Below, piece by piece: positions 51,657 to 60,474 of a stretch of 64,000 nucleotides of DNA. The DNA is from Phycicoccus sp. M110.8. GTDB taxonomy: Bacteria > Actinomycetota > Actinomycetes > Actinomycetales > Dermatophilaceae. Every line of letters begins with the position of its first letter. The stretch's first letter is position 1. The notes beneath the pieces are model-generated. The model was not told the origin of the DNA. It was given only the letters and a program-made list of their open reading frames with translations, and made no database searches. Position numbers and translations under genes: made by a program. The stretch spans positions 1,612,001-1,676,000 of the forward strand of contig NZ_JAWDIC010000001.1 of NCBI RefSeq assembly GCF_032464895.1, written 5' to 3'.

Positions 51657-52565
51657 TCAGCGCAGGCGGGTGGCCAGGAGGGCGGCGAGGCGGTCCATCT
51701 GCTGCACGTGGGCCGAGTCGCCGTCGGTCTGCAGGACGGCCGGGCCGTCGCCCGCGGTGATGATGGCCACGGCATACCCGCCGACGATCCCCATCTGGCG
51801 GGTCTCGGTGTCGGCACGCAGCCAGCCGCCCTTGAACGCGCCGGCCCCGATCCGCCCGAGCCCCCACCGGTGCGCGGCGATGGGGTGCATCTGGCCGAGG
51901 AGGAAGGCGCTGGCCTCCGGGGAGACGACCCGGCCGGAGTGCAGGGCGGCCATGAAGCGCAGCTGCTGGCGGACTTTCCACTGCATCGAGCCCTGCGAGG
52001 TGTCGGGGGCGGAGGTCGTGGTGTCGCCGATGCTGCGCAGGACGCGGTCGATGGCGGGGCCGGGCCGGCCGGGGATCTCGTTCCGGATCGCGACGACGGC
52101 GTCGCCGTCTGAAGCGGTGAGGGCGGCCTTGATCCAGCCGCGCTCCCTGGCCGGGATGCGGCTCGGGTCGCCGTCGACGACGGTGTCGAGGTAGGCCGCC
52201 ACGACGAGGACCTTCGACGTCGACCAGGCGCGGTAGCTCGGGACCGAGCCCTCGACGTGCACGTCGGCGGGGTTCGAGAGCGGCGCCCAGGCGATCGCGT
52301 TGCGGGTGTCGCCGCGCAGGCTGGTCAGGCCGGTGGCGGAGGGCCTGGGGGTCGTCGGGCGCGGGGTGGGCTTCACGTTGGGCGCGGGCTTCGGCTTCGT
52401 GGTCGTCGGCGTCGTCGTGCCGGTCGTCGTCGTGGGGCGGGTCGTCGCGCTGGCCGTGCCGTCCGTGGTCGGCGCGGCGGCCGTCGTGCGGGGTGTGCGC
52501 TCGGTCGCCTGGGCGCACCCCGTCACCAGGACGAGGACCAGCCCGAACCAGAGCGTGCGACGCAT
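51657..52565 (-). CDS. Lipoprotein with class A beta-lactamase-like serine hydrolase domain
   Basis: A 302-residue lipoprotein (lipobox LVTGC, Cys17) with a Thr/Pro-rich tether to about residue 78. The penicillin-recognising fold is suggested by AWSTSKVLVVAAYLD (SxxK, Ser115/Lys118), ASDGDAVVAI in the place of SDN, and GAFKGGW in the place of the KTG strand. It may act on peptidoglycan peptides or be a hydrolase of other amides. Identity as a true beta-lactamase is not supported, as the SDN and KTG motifs deviate. ATG 52565. Confidence 0.72.
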   Translation of the reverse strand: MRRTLWFGLVLVLVTGCAQATERTPRTTAAAPTTDGTASATTRPTTTTGTTTPTTTKPKPAPNVKPTPRPTTPRPSATGLTSLRGDTRNAIAWAPLSNPADVHVEGSVPSYRAWSTSKVLVVAAYLDTVVDGDPSRIPARERGWIKAALTASDGDAVVAIRNEIPGRPGPAIDRVLRSIGDTTTSAPDTSQGSMQWKVRQQLRFMAALHSGRVVSPEASAFLLGQMHPIAAHRWGLGRIGAGAFKGGWLRADTETRQMGIVGGYAVAIITAGDGPAVLQTDGDSAHVQQMDRLAALLATRLR

Positions 52566-52617
52566 CCGACGACGATAGACGCCCGCCGTCCCGCGCGGGG
52601 CGCCCGGCCCCCGCGCG

Positions 52618-52690
52618 CGCGAAACGGCAGTTGCGTGCGTGAAACGGGACTCCGGGACCGCCGTTTCACGTCAGCAACTGCCGTTTCGCG
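52618..52690. terminator. Nested inverted repeat, copy 2 of a recurring element
   Basis: Outer arms CGCGAAACGGCAGTTGC / GCAACTGCCGTTTCGCG (17 perfect bases) enclose a second perfect pair CGTGAAACGG / CCGTTTCACG. It lies downstream of the dienelactone-hydrolase gene and upstream of the lipoprotein gene. It shares design and most sequence with 30756-30826. Confidence 0.8.
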
Positions 52691-52741
52691 GGGAGCAGCG
52701 GGGAGCCGCGGGTGGCTGGGGCGTGTGCCGGGTGCTCGCGC

Positions 52742-53491
52742 TCAAATCGCCTTGAGGGTGCGGGCGAACAGCGCCTCGAGCTCGGTGAACATCCGCTCGG
52801 TGGCGGCCTCGTCGTACATCGACGTGTCGTCCATCGAGTAGCCGTGCGCGGCACCGGGGTAGATCTGGTTGCGCGCGACGAGGCCGGCCGCGTCGAGCGC
52901 CGCCCCGAGGCGGGCGACCTGCTCCGGCGGCATCGAGCCGTCGTTGTCCGCGTGCCCGAAGACGTACTCGGCGCGAGCCGTCGCGAGCGACAGGTGCGGG
53001 CTGTCCGGCGCGTCAGTCGCCAGGGCGCCGCCGTGGAAGCCGCCGACCGCGGCATACCGCTGGTCCAGGCCCGACGCACGGATGGCGAGCCGCGCCCCCA
53101 TGCAGAAGCCCACCGTGCCGAACGGGCCCTCCGGGTCCACGCCCTCGAGCCCGGCCAGGGTGTCGGTCCAGACCCGGATGTCGGCCTCGGCCCGGGGAGC
53201 GGTGATCGCCTCGATGCGCGGTCCCGTGTGGGCGAAGAAGGCCTCCCGCGCGCCCGGCTGGCGCAGGTCGGTGGTGGGGCTCGTCTCGGCGGCGGTGCCG
53301 CTGCGATAGAGCACGTTGGGGGCGAGCACGACGTAGCCCCAGGAGGCGATGCGGTCGGCCATCTCGGCGATCCGGGGCCGCAGCCCGATCGCGTCGATGA
53401 AGAAGAGCACGCCGGGGCCGCTGCCGCTGTCGGGGCGGGCGACGTACGCCTCGGCCGGTCCGTCGGGGGCGTCGATGGTGACGAGGTCCAT
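52742..53491 (-). CDS. Dienelactone hydrolase-family protein
   Basis: A 249-residue alpha/beta hydrolase of the dienelactone group. The nucleophile elbow is VGFCMGARLA with Cys in place of Ser, as in carboxymethylenebutenolidase; the acid is expected in FGHADNDGSMPP and the His in YPGAAHGYSM. It opens lactone rings in chloro-aromatic breakdown or related reactions. ATG 53491 was chosen ahead of the fold's first strand VTIDAPDGPAEAYVARP. Confidence 0.87.
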   Translation of the reverse strand: MDLVTIDAPDGPAEAYVARPDSGSGPGVLFFIDAIGLRPRIAEMADRIASWGYVVLAPNVLYRSGTAAETSPTTDLRQPGAREAFFAHTGPRIEAITAPRAEADIRVWTDTLAGLEGVDPEGPFGTVGFCMGARLAIRASGLDQRYAAVGGFHGGALATDAPDSPHLSLATARAEYVFGHADNDGSMPPEQVARLGAALDAAGLVARNQIYPGAAHGYSMDDTSMYDEAATERMFTELEALFARTLKAI

Positions 53492-53582
53492 GGCTCGCAC
53501 GCTAACCCGCGACGTCGCGGCCCGCCGATCGGGGCCCCGGCGCAGCCGGCTCGGCCCGTGGGCCGGCCTGTCCCAGCCTCGC

Positions 53583-54536
53583 TCAGGCCACCGGCGAGCC
53601 GAACCGGGCGACGTGGTGCCAGACCTTCTTGAGGTCCTGCGGGTCCTCGTCGCCGGCGCGGACGGCGTCCCAGACCACCGCCGCGTCGAGGACCCCGTCG
53701 CGTGCGACGCGGCGGCCGACCTCGACGACGTGCGGCCCGCGGAAGTCCGGGTGCCGCTCGAGCTCGTCGACCGCGAGGCGCCGCCCCTCGTGCCACTCCA
53801 CGGGTATGCCGAGCGCCTCCGCCTGCGCCTGCGTCGCCGTCCCGCGGTGGGCCGGGTCGAGGACGAGCGCCTCGACGTCGGTCGCGAGCGCCAGGGTGCC
53901 GTGCACGTGCGCCTCGACGTAGTCGTCGAGCACCCCGCCCTCACTGAGCTCGATGGCATCGGTGAGCGGCCGCGCGTCGAAGTCGTCGGCGAGGCGCACC
54001 AGGTCGAACCGCCTCGCCGTCCCGAAGGCGACGGGCTCGAAGACCGAGTCGGGGAAGCAGAAGGTCGTCCGGTCCAGCACGTGCTCGGCAAGCCGCAGGT
54101 GGGCCGAGCCGAACCGCAGCGAGCCGCCGGTGCCGCGCCGGCGGTGGTTGAGCGCGCCGTAGCGCGGGCGCTCGGAGGCGGGGGCGTCGTCGTACGCGTG
54201 CCCGAAGATCCGCTGCTCCCAGCGCCACCGGTCGCCACCGGGGTGCGCGGTGAGGCCGCCGTTGCTGGTGCCGGTCTCGAACTGCGACCGGTAGACCCCG
54301 TCGCGCGCCAGGTGCTCGAGCACGGTCAGCCCGTGGGACACGCGGTCGGGGTGGAAGTTCACCGTCACCCGCAGGCTCCGGTCGAGGGGCGGACCCTGCG
54401 CCAGGCCGTCCACGTGGGCGACCGCCGCCTCGGCCCACCGGCTCGCGCCCGCGGCGCGTCGGCTCGCGCCCGAAGCGCCCGGCGCGGACCGTGCGGCGAC
54501 CCCGGGCACGACCTGCGGCGCCTCCCCCTGCGTCAT
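53583..54536 (-). CDS. DUF3626 protein
   Basis: A 317-residue member of the DUF3626 family, known by LRVTVNFHPDR, YRSQFETGTSNGGLTAHPGG, RPRYGALNHRR and CFPDSVFEPVAFGTA. No function is known for the family; the conserved His, Arg, Glu and Asn suggest an enzyme. An Ala/Ser-rich N-terminal extension precedes the fold. ATG 54536. It is divergent from the pyridoxamine-oxidase-fold gene across five 10-base repeats. Confidence 0.82.
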   Translation of the reverse strand: MTQGEAPQVVPGVAARSAPGASGASRRAAGASRWAEAAVAHVDGLAQGPPLDRSLRVTVNFHPDRVSHGLTVLEHLARDGVYRSQFETGTSNGGLTAHPGGDRWRWEQRIFGHAYDDAPASERPRYGALNHRRRGTGGSLRFGSAHLRLAEHVLDRTTFCFPDSVFEPVAFGTARRFDLVRLADDFDARPLTDAIELSEGGVLDDYVEAHVHGTLALATDVEALVLDPAHRGTATQAQAEALGIPVEWHEGRRLAVDELERHPDFRGPHVVEVGRRVARDGVLDAAVVWDAVRAGDEDPQDLKKVWHHVARFGSPVA

Positions 54537-54560
54537 GCGGGCATTGTGGCGCACCGCCCC

Positions 54561-54610
54561 GGCACCGCCCGGCATTGCCCGGCACCACAGGGCACCGTGT
54601 GGCACCGTGG
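54561..54610. repeat. Five 10-base direct repeats between divergent genes
   Basis: GGCACCGCCC, GGCATTGCCC, GGCACCACAG, GGCACCGTGT and GGCACCGTGG follow one another without gaps, ending four bases before the GTG of the oxidase-fold gene. Ten-base spacing would put all on nearly one face of the helix. Confidence 0.75.
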
Positions 54611-54614
54611 CCGG

Positions 54615-55052
54615 GTGAGCACCGACGACCAGCCGCTGTGGGACCTGCTCGGCACGACCCGGCGCGCGGTCCTCGCCACCATCCGGGGCAACGGACGCCC
54701 CCAGCTGTCCAACGTGGGCTACCTCTGGGACGCCTCGGCCCGCACCGCCCTCGTCTCGGTCACCGACGACCGGGCCAAGACGCGAAACCTGCGCCGGGAC
54801 CCCCGCGCCAGCCTCATGGTCACGACACCGGACCTCGGGGCGTATGCCGTGGCCGAGGCCACCGCCGAGCTGGGCCCGGTGGCTGCGGCCCCGGACGACG
54901 AGGCGGTCGACGCCCTGGTCGAGCACTACCGCGCCCTCAACGGCGAGCACCCGGACTGGGCCGACTTCCGGGCCGCCATGGTCCGCGAGCGCCGGCTGCT
55001 GGTCACCCTGCGCGTCGAGCGCGTCTACGGCTGGGCACCGATCGCCGGCTGA
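54615..55052 (+). CDS. PPOX-class (F420-dependent type) oxidoreductase
   Basis: A 145-residue split-barrel flavin/F420-binding protein. LLGTTRRAVLATIRGNGRPQ and the SVTDDRAKTRNLRRDPRASL segment are marks of the PPOX class F420-dependent enzymes found in actinomycetes. It likely reduces a small substrate with F420H2 or FMN. GTG 54615 start. Tandem repeats lie on both sides of the gene. Confidence 0.85.
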   Translation: MSTDDQPLWDLLGTTRRAVLATIRGNGRPQLSNVGYLWDASARTALVSVTDDRAKTRNLRRDPRASLMVTTPDLGAYAVAEATAELGPVAAAPDDEAVDALVEHYRALNGEHPDWADFRAAMVRERRLLVTLRVERVYGWAPIAG

Positions 55053-55056
55053 CCTG

Positions 55057-55121
55057 CGACGTCGCCGTCCGACGTCGCGGTCCGACGTCGCGGTCCGACG
55101 TCGCCGTCCGACGTCGCGGTC
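55057..55121. repeat. Five 13-base tandem repeats downstream of the oxidase-fold gene
   Basis: CGACGTCGCGGTC, or the variant CGACGTCGCCGTC, is repeated five times in a row from four bases after the stop to 35 bases before the next start. Each unit contains the palindrome GACGTC. The array is non-coding in this reading. Confidence 0.85.
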
Positions 55122-55156
55122 CGGCCGCCGGTGCCGGGCACGACACAATGCCGGGC

Positions 55157-56047
55157 ATGACCGACCCCGCCGACGAGGCCCGACAGCTCCTGCTCGCCAA
55201 CGCCGACCGCACCGTCTCCGGGCGGCTCGACGACCCGGCGGTGTTCGCAGCGGTGGTCGGCGTCGAGCGGCTGGTCGTCGCGACCGGCTCGACCGACCCC
55301 GAGGTGCTGCGCGCAGCGCTGGAGGGGAACCTGCCCGAGCACCCCCACGGCTCGGACGTGGCCAACCTCGTCGCCGAGGGCGAGCGGCACGTGGCCGCGG
55401 GGCTGGTGCGGCGGGCCAACCGGCAGGCGGTCGACGCTGCGGTGGTGAACCCCGACGCCGGCGCCTACGAGGTGACGACGGACGCCACGCTCGTGCGGGC
55501 CGCCGTCCGGGCGGCGCAGCGCTCCCTCGACGCCATGCCGTACTACGGGATCCGCTACGGCGAGCGGGGGTCCCGCTTCGCCAGCACCGACTCGGCGTGG
55601 CTCATCTCGCTCGCCCACCTGGGCGAGGAGCGCGCCACCCGCCAGGTCGCCTGGCTGTGCCGGGTGCTCGCCGGCCGGGGCATGCCGTCCTGGCTCATGG
55701 AGCTGCACCTCGAGGAGCTCGTCGCAGAAGTGCGGTCGGTCGCGGGCGAGGAGGCCGTGGGCGCGCTGCCGGCCGCGGCGGCGGCCGTCACCGCTGCGCG
55801 CCGCCGCCACGTCGACGACGACCTCATGGTCCTGGCCGACGGCTGGGCCGACGACGCCCTCGCGGCCGAGCTCCCCGTGCCGCGCACCGGGGCGCTGCTC
55901 GCCGCCGCCACGGCCGACGCGTTGTCGGGGGTGACCCACGACGACCACGTCCTGGTCGACTGGCTCACCGACCCCGCCCGGGTGCGTCCCGAGGTCGCCG
56001 ACACGATCCACTGGGTGCGCCAGCAGGTCCGCGACTCCGCCCGCTGA
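55157..56047 (+). CDS. Conserved-looking protein of unknown function (DUF4192-like at most)
   Basis: A 296-residue soluble protein I do not recognise with confidence. It is mostly helical, with repeated segments such as RYGERGSRFASTDSAWLISLAHLGEERATRQ and WLMELHLEELVAEVRSV. The composition and codon use match a real gene. DUF4192 proteins share the helical second half, but the first half does not show that family's marks. ATG 55157 (or 55148, three codons earlier). It ends at a strong hairpin before a convergent gene. Confidence 0.6.
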   Translation: MTDPADEARQLLLANADRTVSGRLDDPAVFAAVVGVERLVVATGSTDPEVLRAALEGNLPEHPHGSDVANLVAEGERHVAAGLVRRANRQAVDAAVVNPDAGAYEVTTDATLVRAAVRAAQRSLDAMPYYGIRYGERGSRFASTDSAWLISLAHLGEERATRQVAWLCRVLAGRGMPSWLMELHLEELVAEVRSVAGEEAVGALPAAAAAVTAARRRHVDDDLMVLADGWADDALAAELPVPRTGALLAAATADALSGVTHDDHVLVDWLTDPARVRPEVADTIHWVRQQVRDSAR

Positions 56048-56088
56048 CCCGCCGCGACCACCCCTCGAGTGCGCGTTCCGGTGGGCGC

Positions 56089-56126
56089 GGACAGGGGCGG
56101 CGCCGTGGCTCGACGCCGCCCCTGTC
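56089..56126. terminator. Strong bidirectional terminator hairpin
   Basis: GGACAGGGGCGGCG / CGCCGCCCCTGTCC, perfect 14-base arms around a 10-base loop, between two convergent genes. Confidence 0.8.
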
Positions 56127-56190
56127 CCACCCGGTCCGGTGGAGGTGTCGCGGACCGGGAGCCCCGGCGGGCGCGGGTGGTCCCGTCCGG

Positions 56191-58992
56191 TTACCGCCCG
56201 TCCTCGGTGCGCAGGTAGGCGCCCGGGACGTCGTTCGGCGCGTACACCGTCGGGTCACCCGGGTAGGGCACCGCGAAGCCGTGCGCCTGGTACCAGGTGA
56301 AGCGGTTCATCTGCTCCGGCCCGGCCGAGTCCGGGACCGCGTTGGGACCGCTGAAGGCCTGGTCCTTGCGCCAGTGCTCCCACTGGGCGGCGACCCCCTT
56401 CATCGACGGCGGGACGGCCGTGGCGCTGGGCTGCGCCGACGGTGCCGCGGTCGCCGCACCCGCGGGGGTGTCGACGCCGCACTCGGGTGCCGGGGTGACG
56501 CCCTCGGTGAGCGGGATCCGGTTCGCCACCTGGGTGAACGGTGTCAGGTCGGGCTTGGCCTGGAACGCGTCGAACATCGGCGTCGCCGCGGCCAGCTTCT
56601 GGTTCAGCGGCTGCGCGCCGAGGATCTGCTGGATGGTCCGCACCATGTTGATCTGCGAGTAGTACGTGCTCACGACCTTGCCGTGCACGGCATACGGGCT
56701 GATGACCTGCACCGGCGCCCGGTGGCCGTCGACGTGGTCCGCACCGTCCTGGCTGTCGTCCTCGACCACGAAGATCGCGGAGTCCTTCCACCACTTGCTG
56801 TGCGAGATCTGGTCGACGACGCGACCGACGGCGAGGTCCCCGTCGGCCACCTGGGCACGGGCGTCCGGCGCCCCGCCGGTGTGGTCGCTGGACAGCCACA
56901 GCATGTTGAGGTTCGCCGGGCCCTTCTTCTCGAAGTCCTGCTTCCACACCTGGTACCGGTACGTGTCCGGGATGTTGACGTCGAACTTCGGGTAGTCGTG
57001 CACGGTGATCGCGTTGAGCGACGGGATCGGCGACTCGGTGTCGGACTTCACGCTCGGGTCGGTGAGGGCGCTCGGGTCCGCGCCGCCCTCGACGGCCTTG
57101 GTGGTGCAGTAGTACTGCTGCCACGTGGCGCCTGCCGGCTTGGTGAGGAACTGCGTGAACTCGCCGTAGTTGAGCGCGCTGCGGTGGGCCGACTCGACCG
57201 ACGTCCACAGGAAGCCGGACCGCTGGTGCCCCAGCACGTCGTCCTCGGTGTCGTAGCTGCGGACGTACTCGCCGGCACTGGACTCGGTGTACTCCGGGTC
57301 GTCGCCCTGCATCAGCCAGTTGTGGCCCTCGGCGGAGTTGGTGCCGATGTCGTAGACGTTGTCGTACAGGCCGAACTGCTTCGCGAGCGCGTGCTGGTTC
57401 GGCGTGACGTCCTTGCCGAACTGGGCGAGCGAGGCGTCACCGTTGCCGCGGGTGTCGTCGCCGTAGACCTGGTCGTAGGTGCGGTTCTCCTTGACCAGCA
57501 CGAACACGTGCTTGATGGTCGACGGGTCGCCGATGCGACGCGGGACCGGCACGGCCGCGACGCTCGAGCCCTGGGACTGCTGGACGTCGGCCCGTCCCCA
57601 AGCGTTCTGGTGGAACACCTCGCTGGTGTAGCGGCCGAGGCTGGAGTCCGCGGGCATGGCGAAGGTGGTGAGCGAGGCGGTCGTGCTGTGCGTGTCGTGG
57701 CCGCTCACCACCGGGACGCCGTACCCCTTGTCGGTGGTGATGGCCGGACCCCGCGCGTCGATGCCGCGCGTGTTGGTCACCACGACCTGGTCGCCGATCG
57801 TGGCGACGTCCTCGGGGTAGTAGTCGGTGGGCAGCAAACCGCGGTAGCCCACCGGGTCCTGCGGGTCGCCCGACCAGCTGTACACGGCGAGGGCGTTGGC
57901 GCGGCCGAGGCTGACGAGCAGCCGCCCGGACTTCGTCAGCGCGATCCCGGTGGGGGCGTAGCCGACCGAGGACCCGCTGTAGGGCTGGGTCGCGATGGTC
58001 TGCACGACGGCGCCCTTGCGGGTGTCGACGACGGAGACGGTGTCGCTGCCCGTGTTGGCCACGAACAGGGCCGACCCCGCGGCATACAGTGCAGTGGGGT
58101 GCAGGCCCACGGCGATCGAGCCGACGGATGCGGACGCGCTGCTCGGGTCGATGACGCTGAGGGTGCCGGTGGTGGCGGTCCCGAGGTAGGTGTCGGCGGG
58201 CACGTCGGTGCCGTAGGAGTTCATCGTCGGCTCACCCGGCCGGGCCGGCCGACCACCCTCGTTGCTCACGTAGAGCCGTCCGCCGACGAGGTGCAGGGCG
58301 CGGGGTGCGGTGCCGACCTTCCACGTCTGGCGCACGACGCCGGTCGCGGGGTCCAGGGCGAGCACGGAGTTCTGCCCGTTGGCCGCGACCCACAGGGTCG
58401 ACCCGTCCGGGGAGTAGAGCGAACCCGCGGGCAGCGCCGAGTTGCCCGCCACCTTCGGCAGGGCGAAGCGGGTGGCCGCGCCGAGCGTCCCGTCGGCGTT
58501 GACCGGGAAGCGGGTCATGGCGTCGCGCTGCGGGAGCCAGAGGAACTTCCCGTCGGGTGAGTACGTCGGGCCCTCCTGCCCCACCGTGCCGTCGGAGAGC
58601 ACCTGGTCGACGCCCTTGGCCTTGCCGACCCGGTAGACGAGCTTGCGGGTGGACAGGTCGAAGACCTGCAGGGCCACGCCCTTGTCCATGCTGCTCGCGG
58701 CGAGGAACCGGTGGTCGGGCCTCAGGGTCGAGCCCATGAACTTGCCGTACTCGGTCATGAGCCGGTCACCGATCGGCTTGATGACCTGGTTGTCGGAGAC
58801 CTGGAGCCCGTCGGCGTACTGCGTGCCCACGGTGCGGGTGCCGAAGACGCCGGTGTCGGCGTGGGCGATCGCCCCGCCGACCACGGTGAGCGCCGCGGTG
58901 CCGGCGACGGCGAACCGCAGCCGGCGGGTCCCCCGCCCGAGGAGGGCGGAGGGCGCGCCGGCGGACTGCCGGCGCTGTCGAGTGACCTGCAT
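56191..58992 (-). CDS. Secreted YncE-like propeller fused to phosphoesterase
   Basis: A 933-residue exported protein with a long basic N-region and hydrophobic core (FAVAGTAALTVVGGAIAHA). Residues about 80-450 hold YncE/40-residue beta-propeller repeats (LWVAANGQNSVLALDPATGVV, LFVANTGSDTVSVVD). Residues about 490-800 form a phospholipase C/phosphoesterase domain (FVLVKENRTYDQVYGD, EGHNWLMQGDDPEY, FVVEDDSQDGADHVDGHRAP). It would cleave phosphoesters outside the cell. ATG 58992 was preferred to the ATG six bases upstream because GAAAGGA is then correctly spaced. Third gene of the ABC operon. Confidence 0.88.
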   Translation of the reverse strand: MQVTRQRRQSAGAPSALLGRGTRRLRFAVAGTAALTVVGGAIAHADTGVFGTRTVGTQYADGLQVSDNQVIKPIGDRLMTEYGKFMGSTLRPDHRFLAASSMDKGVALQVFDLSTRKLVYRVGKAKGVDQVLSDGTVGQEGPTYSPDGKFLWLPQRDAMTRFPVNADGTLGAATRFALPKVAGNSALPAGSLYSPDGSTLWVAANGQNSVLALDPATGVVRQTWKVGTAPRALHLVGGRLYVSNEGGRPARPGEPTMNSYGTDVPADTYLGTATTGTLSVIDPSSASASVGSIAVGLHPTALYAAGSALFVANTGSDTVSVVDTRKGAVVQTIATQPYSGSSVGYAPTGIALTKSGRLLVSLGRANALAVYSWSGDPQDPVGYRGLLPTDYYPEDVATIGDQVVVTNTRGIDARGPAITTDKGYGVPVVSGHDTHSTTASLTTFAMPADSSLGRYTSEVFHQNAWGRADVQQSQGSSVAAVPVPRRIGDPSTIKHVFVLVKENRTYDQVYGDDTRGNGDASLAQFGKDVTPNQHALAKQFGLYDNVYDIGTNSAEGHNWLMQGDDPEYTESSAGEYVRSYDTEDDVLGHQRSGFLWTSVESAHRSALNYGEFTQFLTKPAGATWQQYYCTTKAVEGGADPSALTDPSVKSDTESPIPSLNAITVHDYPKFDVNIPDTYRYQVWKQDFEKKGPANLNMLWLSSDHTGGAPDARAQVADGDLAVGRVVDQISHSKWWKDSAIFVVEDDSQDGADHVDGHRAPVQVISPYAVHGKVVSTYYSQINMVRTIQQILGAQPLNQKLAAATPMFDAFQAKPDLTPFTQVANRIPLTEGVTPAPECGVDTPAGAATAAPSAQPSATAVPPSMKGVAAQWEHWRKDQAFSGPNAVPDSAGPEQMNRFTWYQAHGFAVPYPGDPTVYAPNDVPGAYLRTEDGR

Positions 58993-58994
58993 GA

Positions 58995-60473
58995 TCATCC
59001 TTTCGAGGGGGGTGGAGCCATGAGGTCGACGAGGCCGTCGACCTGCCAGAGGGGGTTGGCCTGGTCCCCGTGAGGGGTGCGGACGGTGAAGTAGCCGTTG
59101 ACCTCCTTGGGGCCGTCGCCGTCCGCGACGAACCGCCCGTCGGCCGCGACGTCGAGCTGGTAGACGGCCGAGCCGACCGCCTGCGCCCCGGGGAGGTGCC
59201 ACGTCACGACGCAGCGCCAGTCGCTCCCCGGCCCCCGCGCGGCATACCTGCCCCCGGCGCGGTCGCACGTCGCCCCGGTGGCCAGCTGCTGCTCGGTCAC
59301 GGACGGCCGGTGCAGCTCGTCGGTCTGCAGCCGGTACAGGTGGGCGAACGAGGTCGCCACGGCGCGCTCGACCTGCGCCCGTTCGATGCCTGTGCCGCTG
59401 GCCGGCGTGGCGACCGCGACGACGACGGTGGAGGCAACGAGGACCCCGACGAGGGGTGCCACGCCCAGCAGGAGGGCACTGCGACCGGTGCCGTCGTCGG
59501 TCGGGTTCGCGAAGTCGCGGCGGACGAACAGGACGTATGCCGCCGCGGTCGCCACCGCCGTCCAGGCCAGCGCCGTGGCGAGGCCGGCGAGCAGGGGGCC
59601 GGTCTGGGCGGGTGCGGTGAACAGGCCGCGCCAGCCGAGCAGGACCTGGCTGGGCAGGGCGAGCCGGACGACCGCCGGCAGGGGGAAGAGCTGGGCGCCC
59701 TGGAGGACGACAGCGAGCAGCGCGGGCGCCGCGAGACCCATGGGCGAACGGCCGAGCGCGACCGAACCGAGCAGGCCGACCGCGGCGTAGGCGAGGGCAC
59801 CGACCAGTGCGCACCCCCATGCCAGCAGGACGAGGCCCGCGGCGCGGCCGGCCGGAAGGGGCTGGCCGGACAGCCCGACGAGGTCGTGCCCGGTGCCCCC
59901 CAGCAGACCGCCGGCGATGCTCGACGCGGTCAACCCCACGACCATGAGGCCCACGACGGCGGTCGACGAGAGCGCCTTGGCCGCGAAGATCCGGCGCGGC
60001 GAGCGCACGACGAGGAGCAGGTGGCGCCACGTGCCGAGCCGGTCCTCGACCGCGAAGGCGTCGCCCGCCACGAGCGCGGTGAGCAGGGGCAGCGCCCACG
60101 TGCAGCAGAAGCCCAGCACCACCAGTGACCCGGCCCAGCCGCTCGCGTGCATCCACCGCCCGAACACCGTGTCGGCAGGCAGCTGGGTCTGCTGGCCGAC
60201 CGCCACGACGAAGGCTGCGGGCACGAGCCAGCAGGCGGCGAGCGCGACACGCACCCGCCACTGGGCGAGCAGCTTGACCAGCTCGAAGTGCAGGGTGCGA
60301 CGCCACGGCGCCGCGCCCGGTGCGGGCTGGCTCGGGGCGGGGGCCCCGGCCAGCACCACGTGGGCGGTCGTGGGGTCGGCTGCCGACGCGGCGGCTGGGG
60401 TGGCGGCTGGGGTGGCGGCAGCCGGCACGCTTGCGGCGGTCCCGGCGTGGGCGGGGAAGCCGGTGGTCGCCAC
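58995..60473 (-). CDS. ABC transporter permease with external C-terminal domain
   Basis: A 492-residue membrane protein. After a Pro/Ala-rich N-tail and LHFELVKLLAQWRVRVALA, about six hydrophobic helices follow (SLVVLGFCCTWALPLLTALVAG, LMVVGLTASSIAGGLLGG and others), as in ABC-2 permeases. The last 120 residues are soluble, with one Cys pair (ATCDRAGGRYAARG ... WRCVVTWHLPG), and should lie outside. It starts one base after the ATPase stop and ends two bases before the phosphoesterase start. Confidence 0.83.
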   Translation of the reverse strand: MATTGFPAHAGTAASVPAAATPAATPAAASAADPTTAHVVLAGAPAPSQPAPGAAPWRRTLHFELVKLLAQWRVRVALAACWLVPAAFVVAVGQQTQLPADTVFGRWMHASGWAGSLVVLGFCCTWALPLLTALVAGDAFAVEDRLGTWRHLLLVVRSPRRIFAAKALSSTAVVGLMVVGLTASSIAGGLLGGTGHDLVGLSGQPLPAGRAAGLVLLAWGCALVGALAYAAVGLLGSVALGRSPMGLAAPALLAVVLQGAQLFPLPAVVRLALPSQVLLGWRGLFTAPAQTGPLLAGLATALAWTAVATAAAYVLFVRRDFANPTDDGTGRSALLLGVAPLVGVLVASTVVVAVATPASGTGIERAQVERAVATSFAHLYRLQTDELHRPSVTEQQLATGATCDRAGGRYAARGPGSDWRCVVTWHLPGAQAVGSAVYQLDVAADGRFVADGDGPKEVNGYFTVRTPHGDQANPLWQVDGLVDLMAPPPSKG

Positions 60474-60474
60474 G

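Noticed and set aside
51657-52565. Antibiotic-resistance beta-lactamase
   Set aside because: SxxK is present but the SDN and KTG positions read SDGD and FKGGW; resistance cannot be claimed from this.
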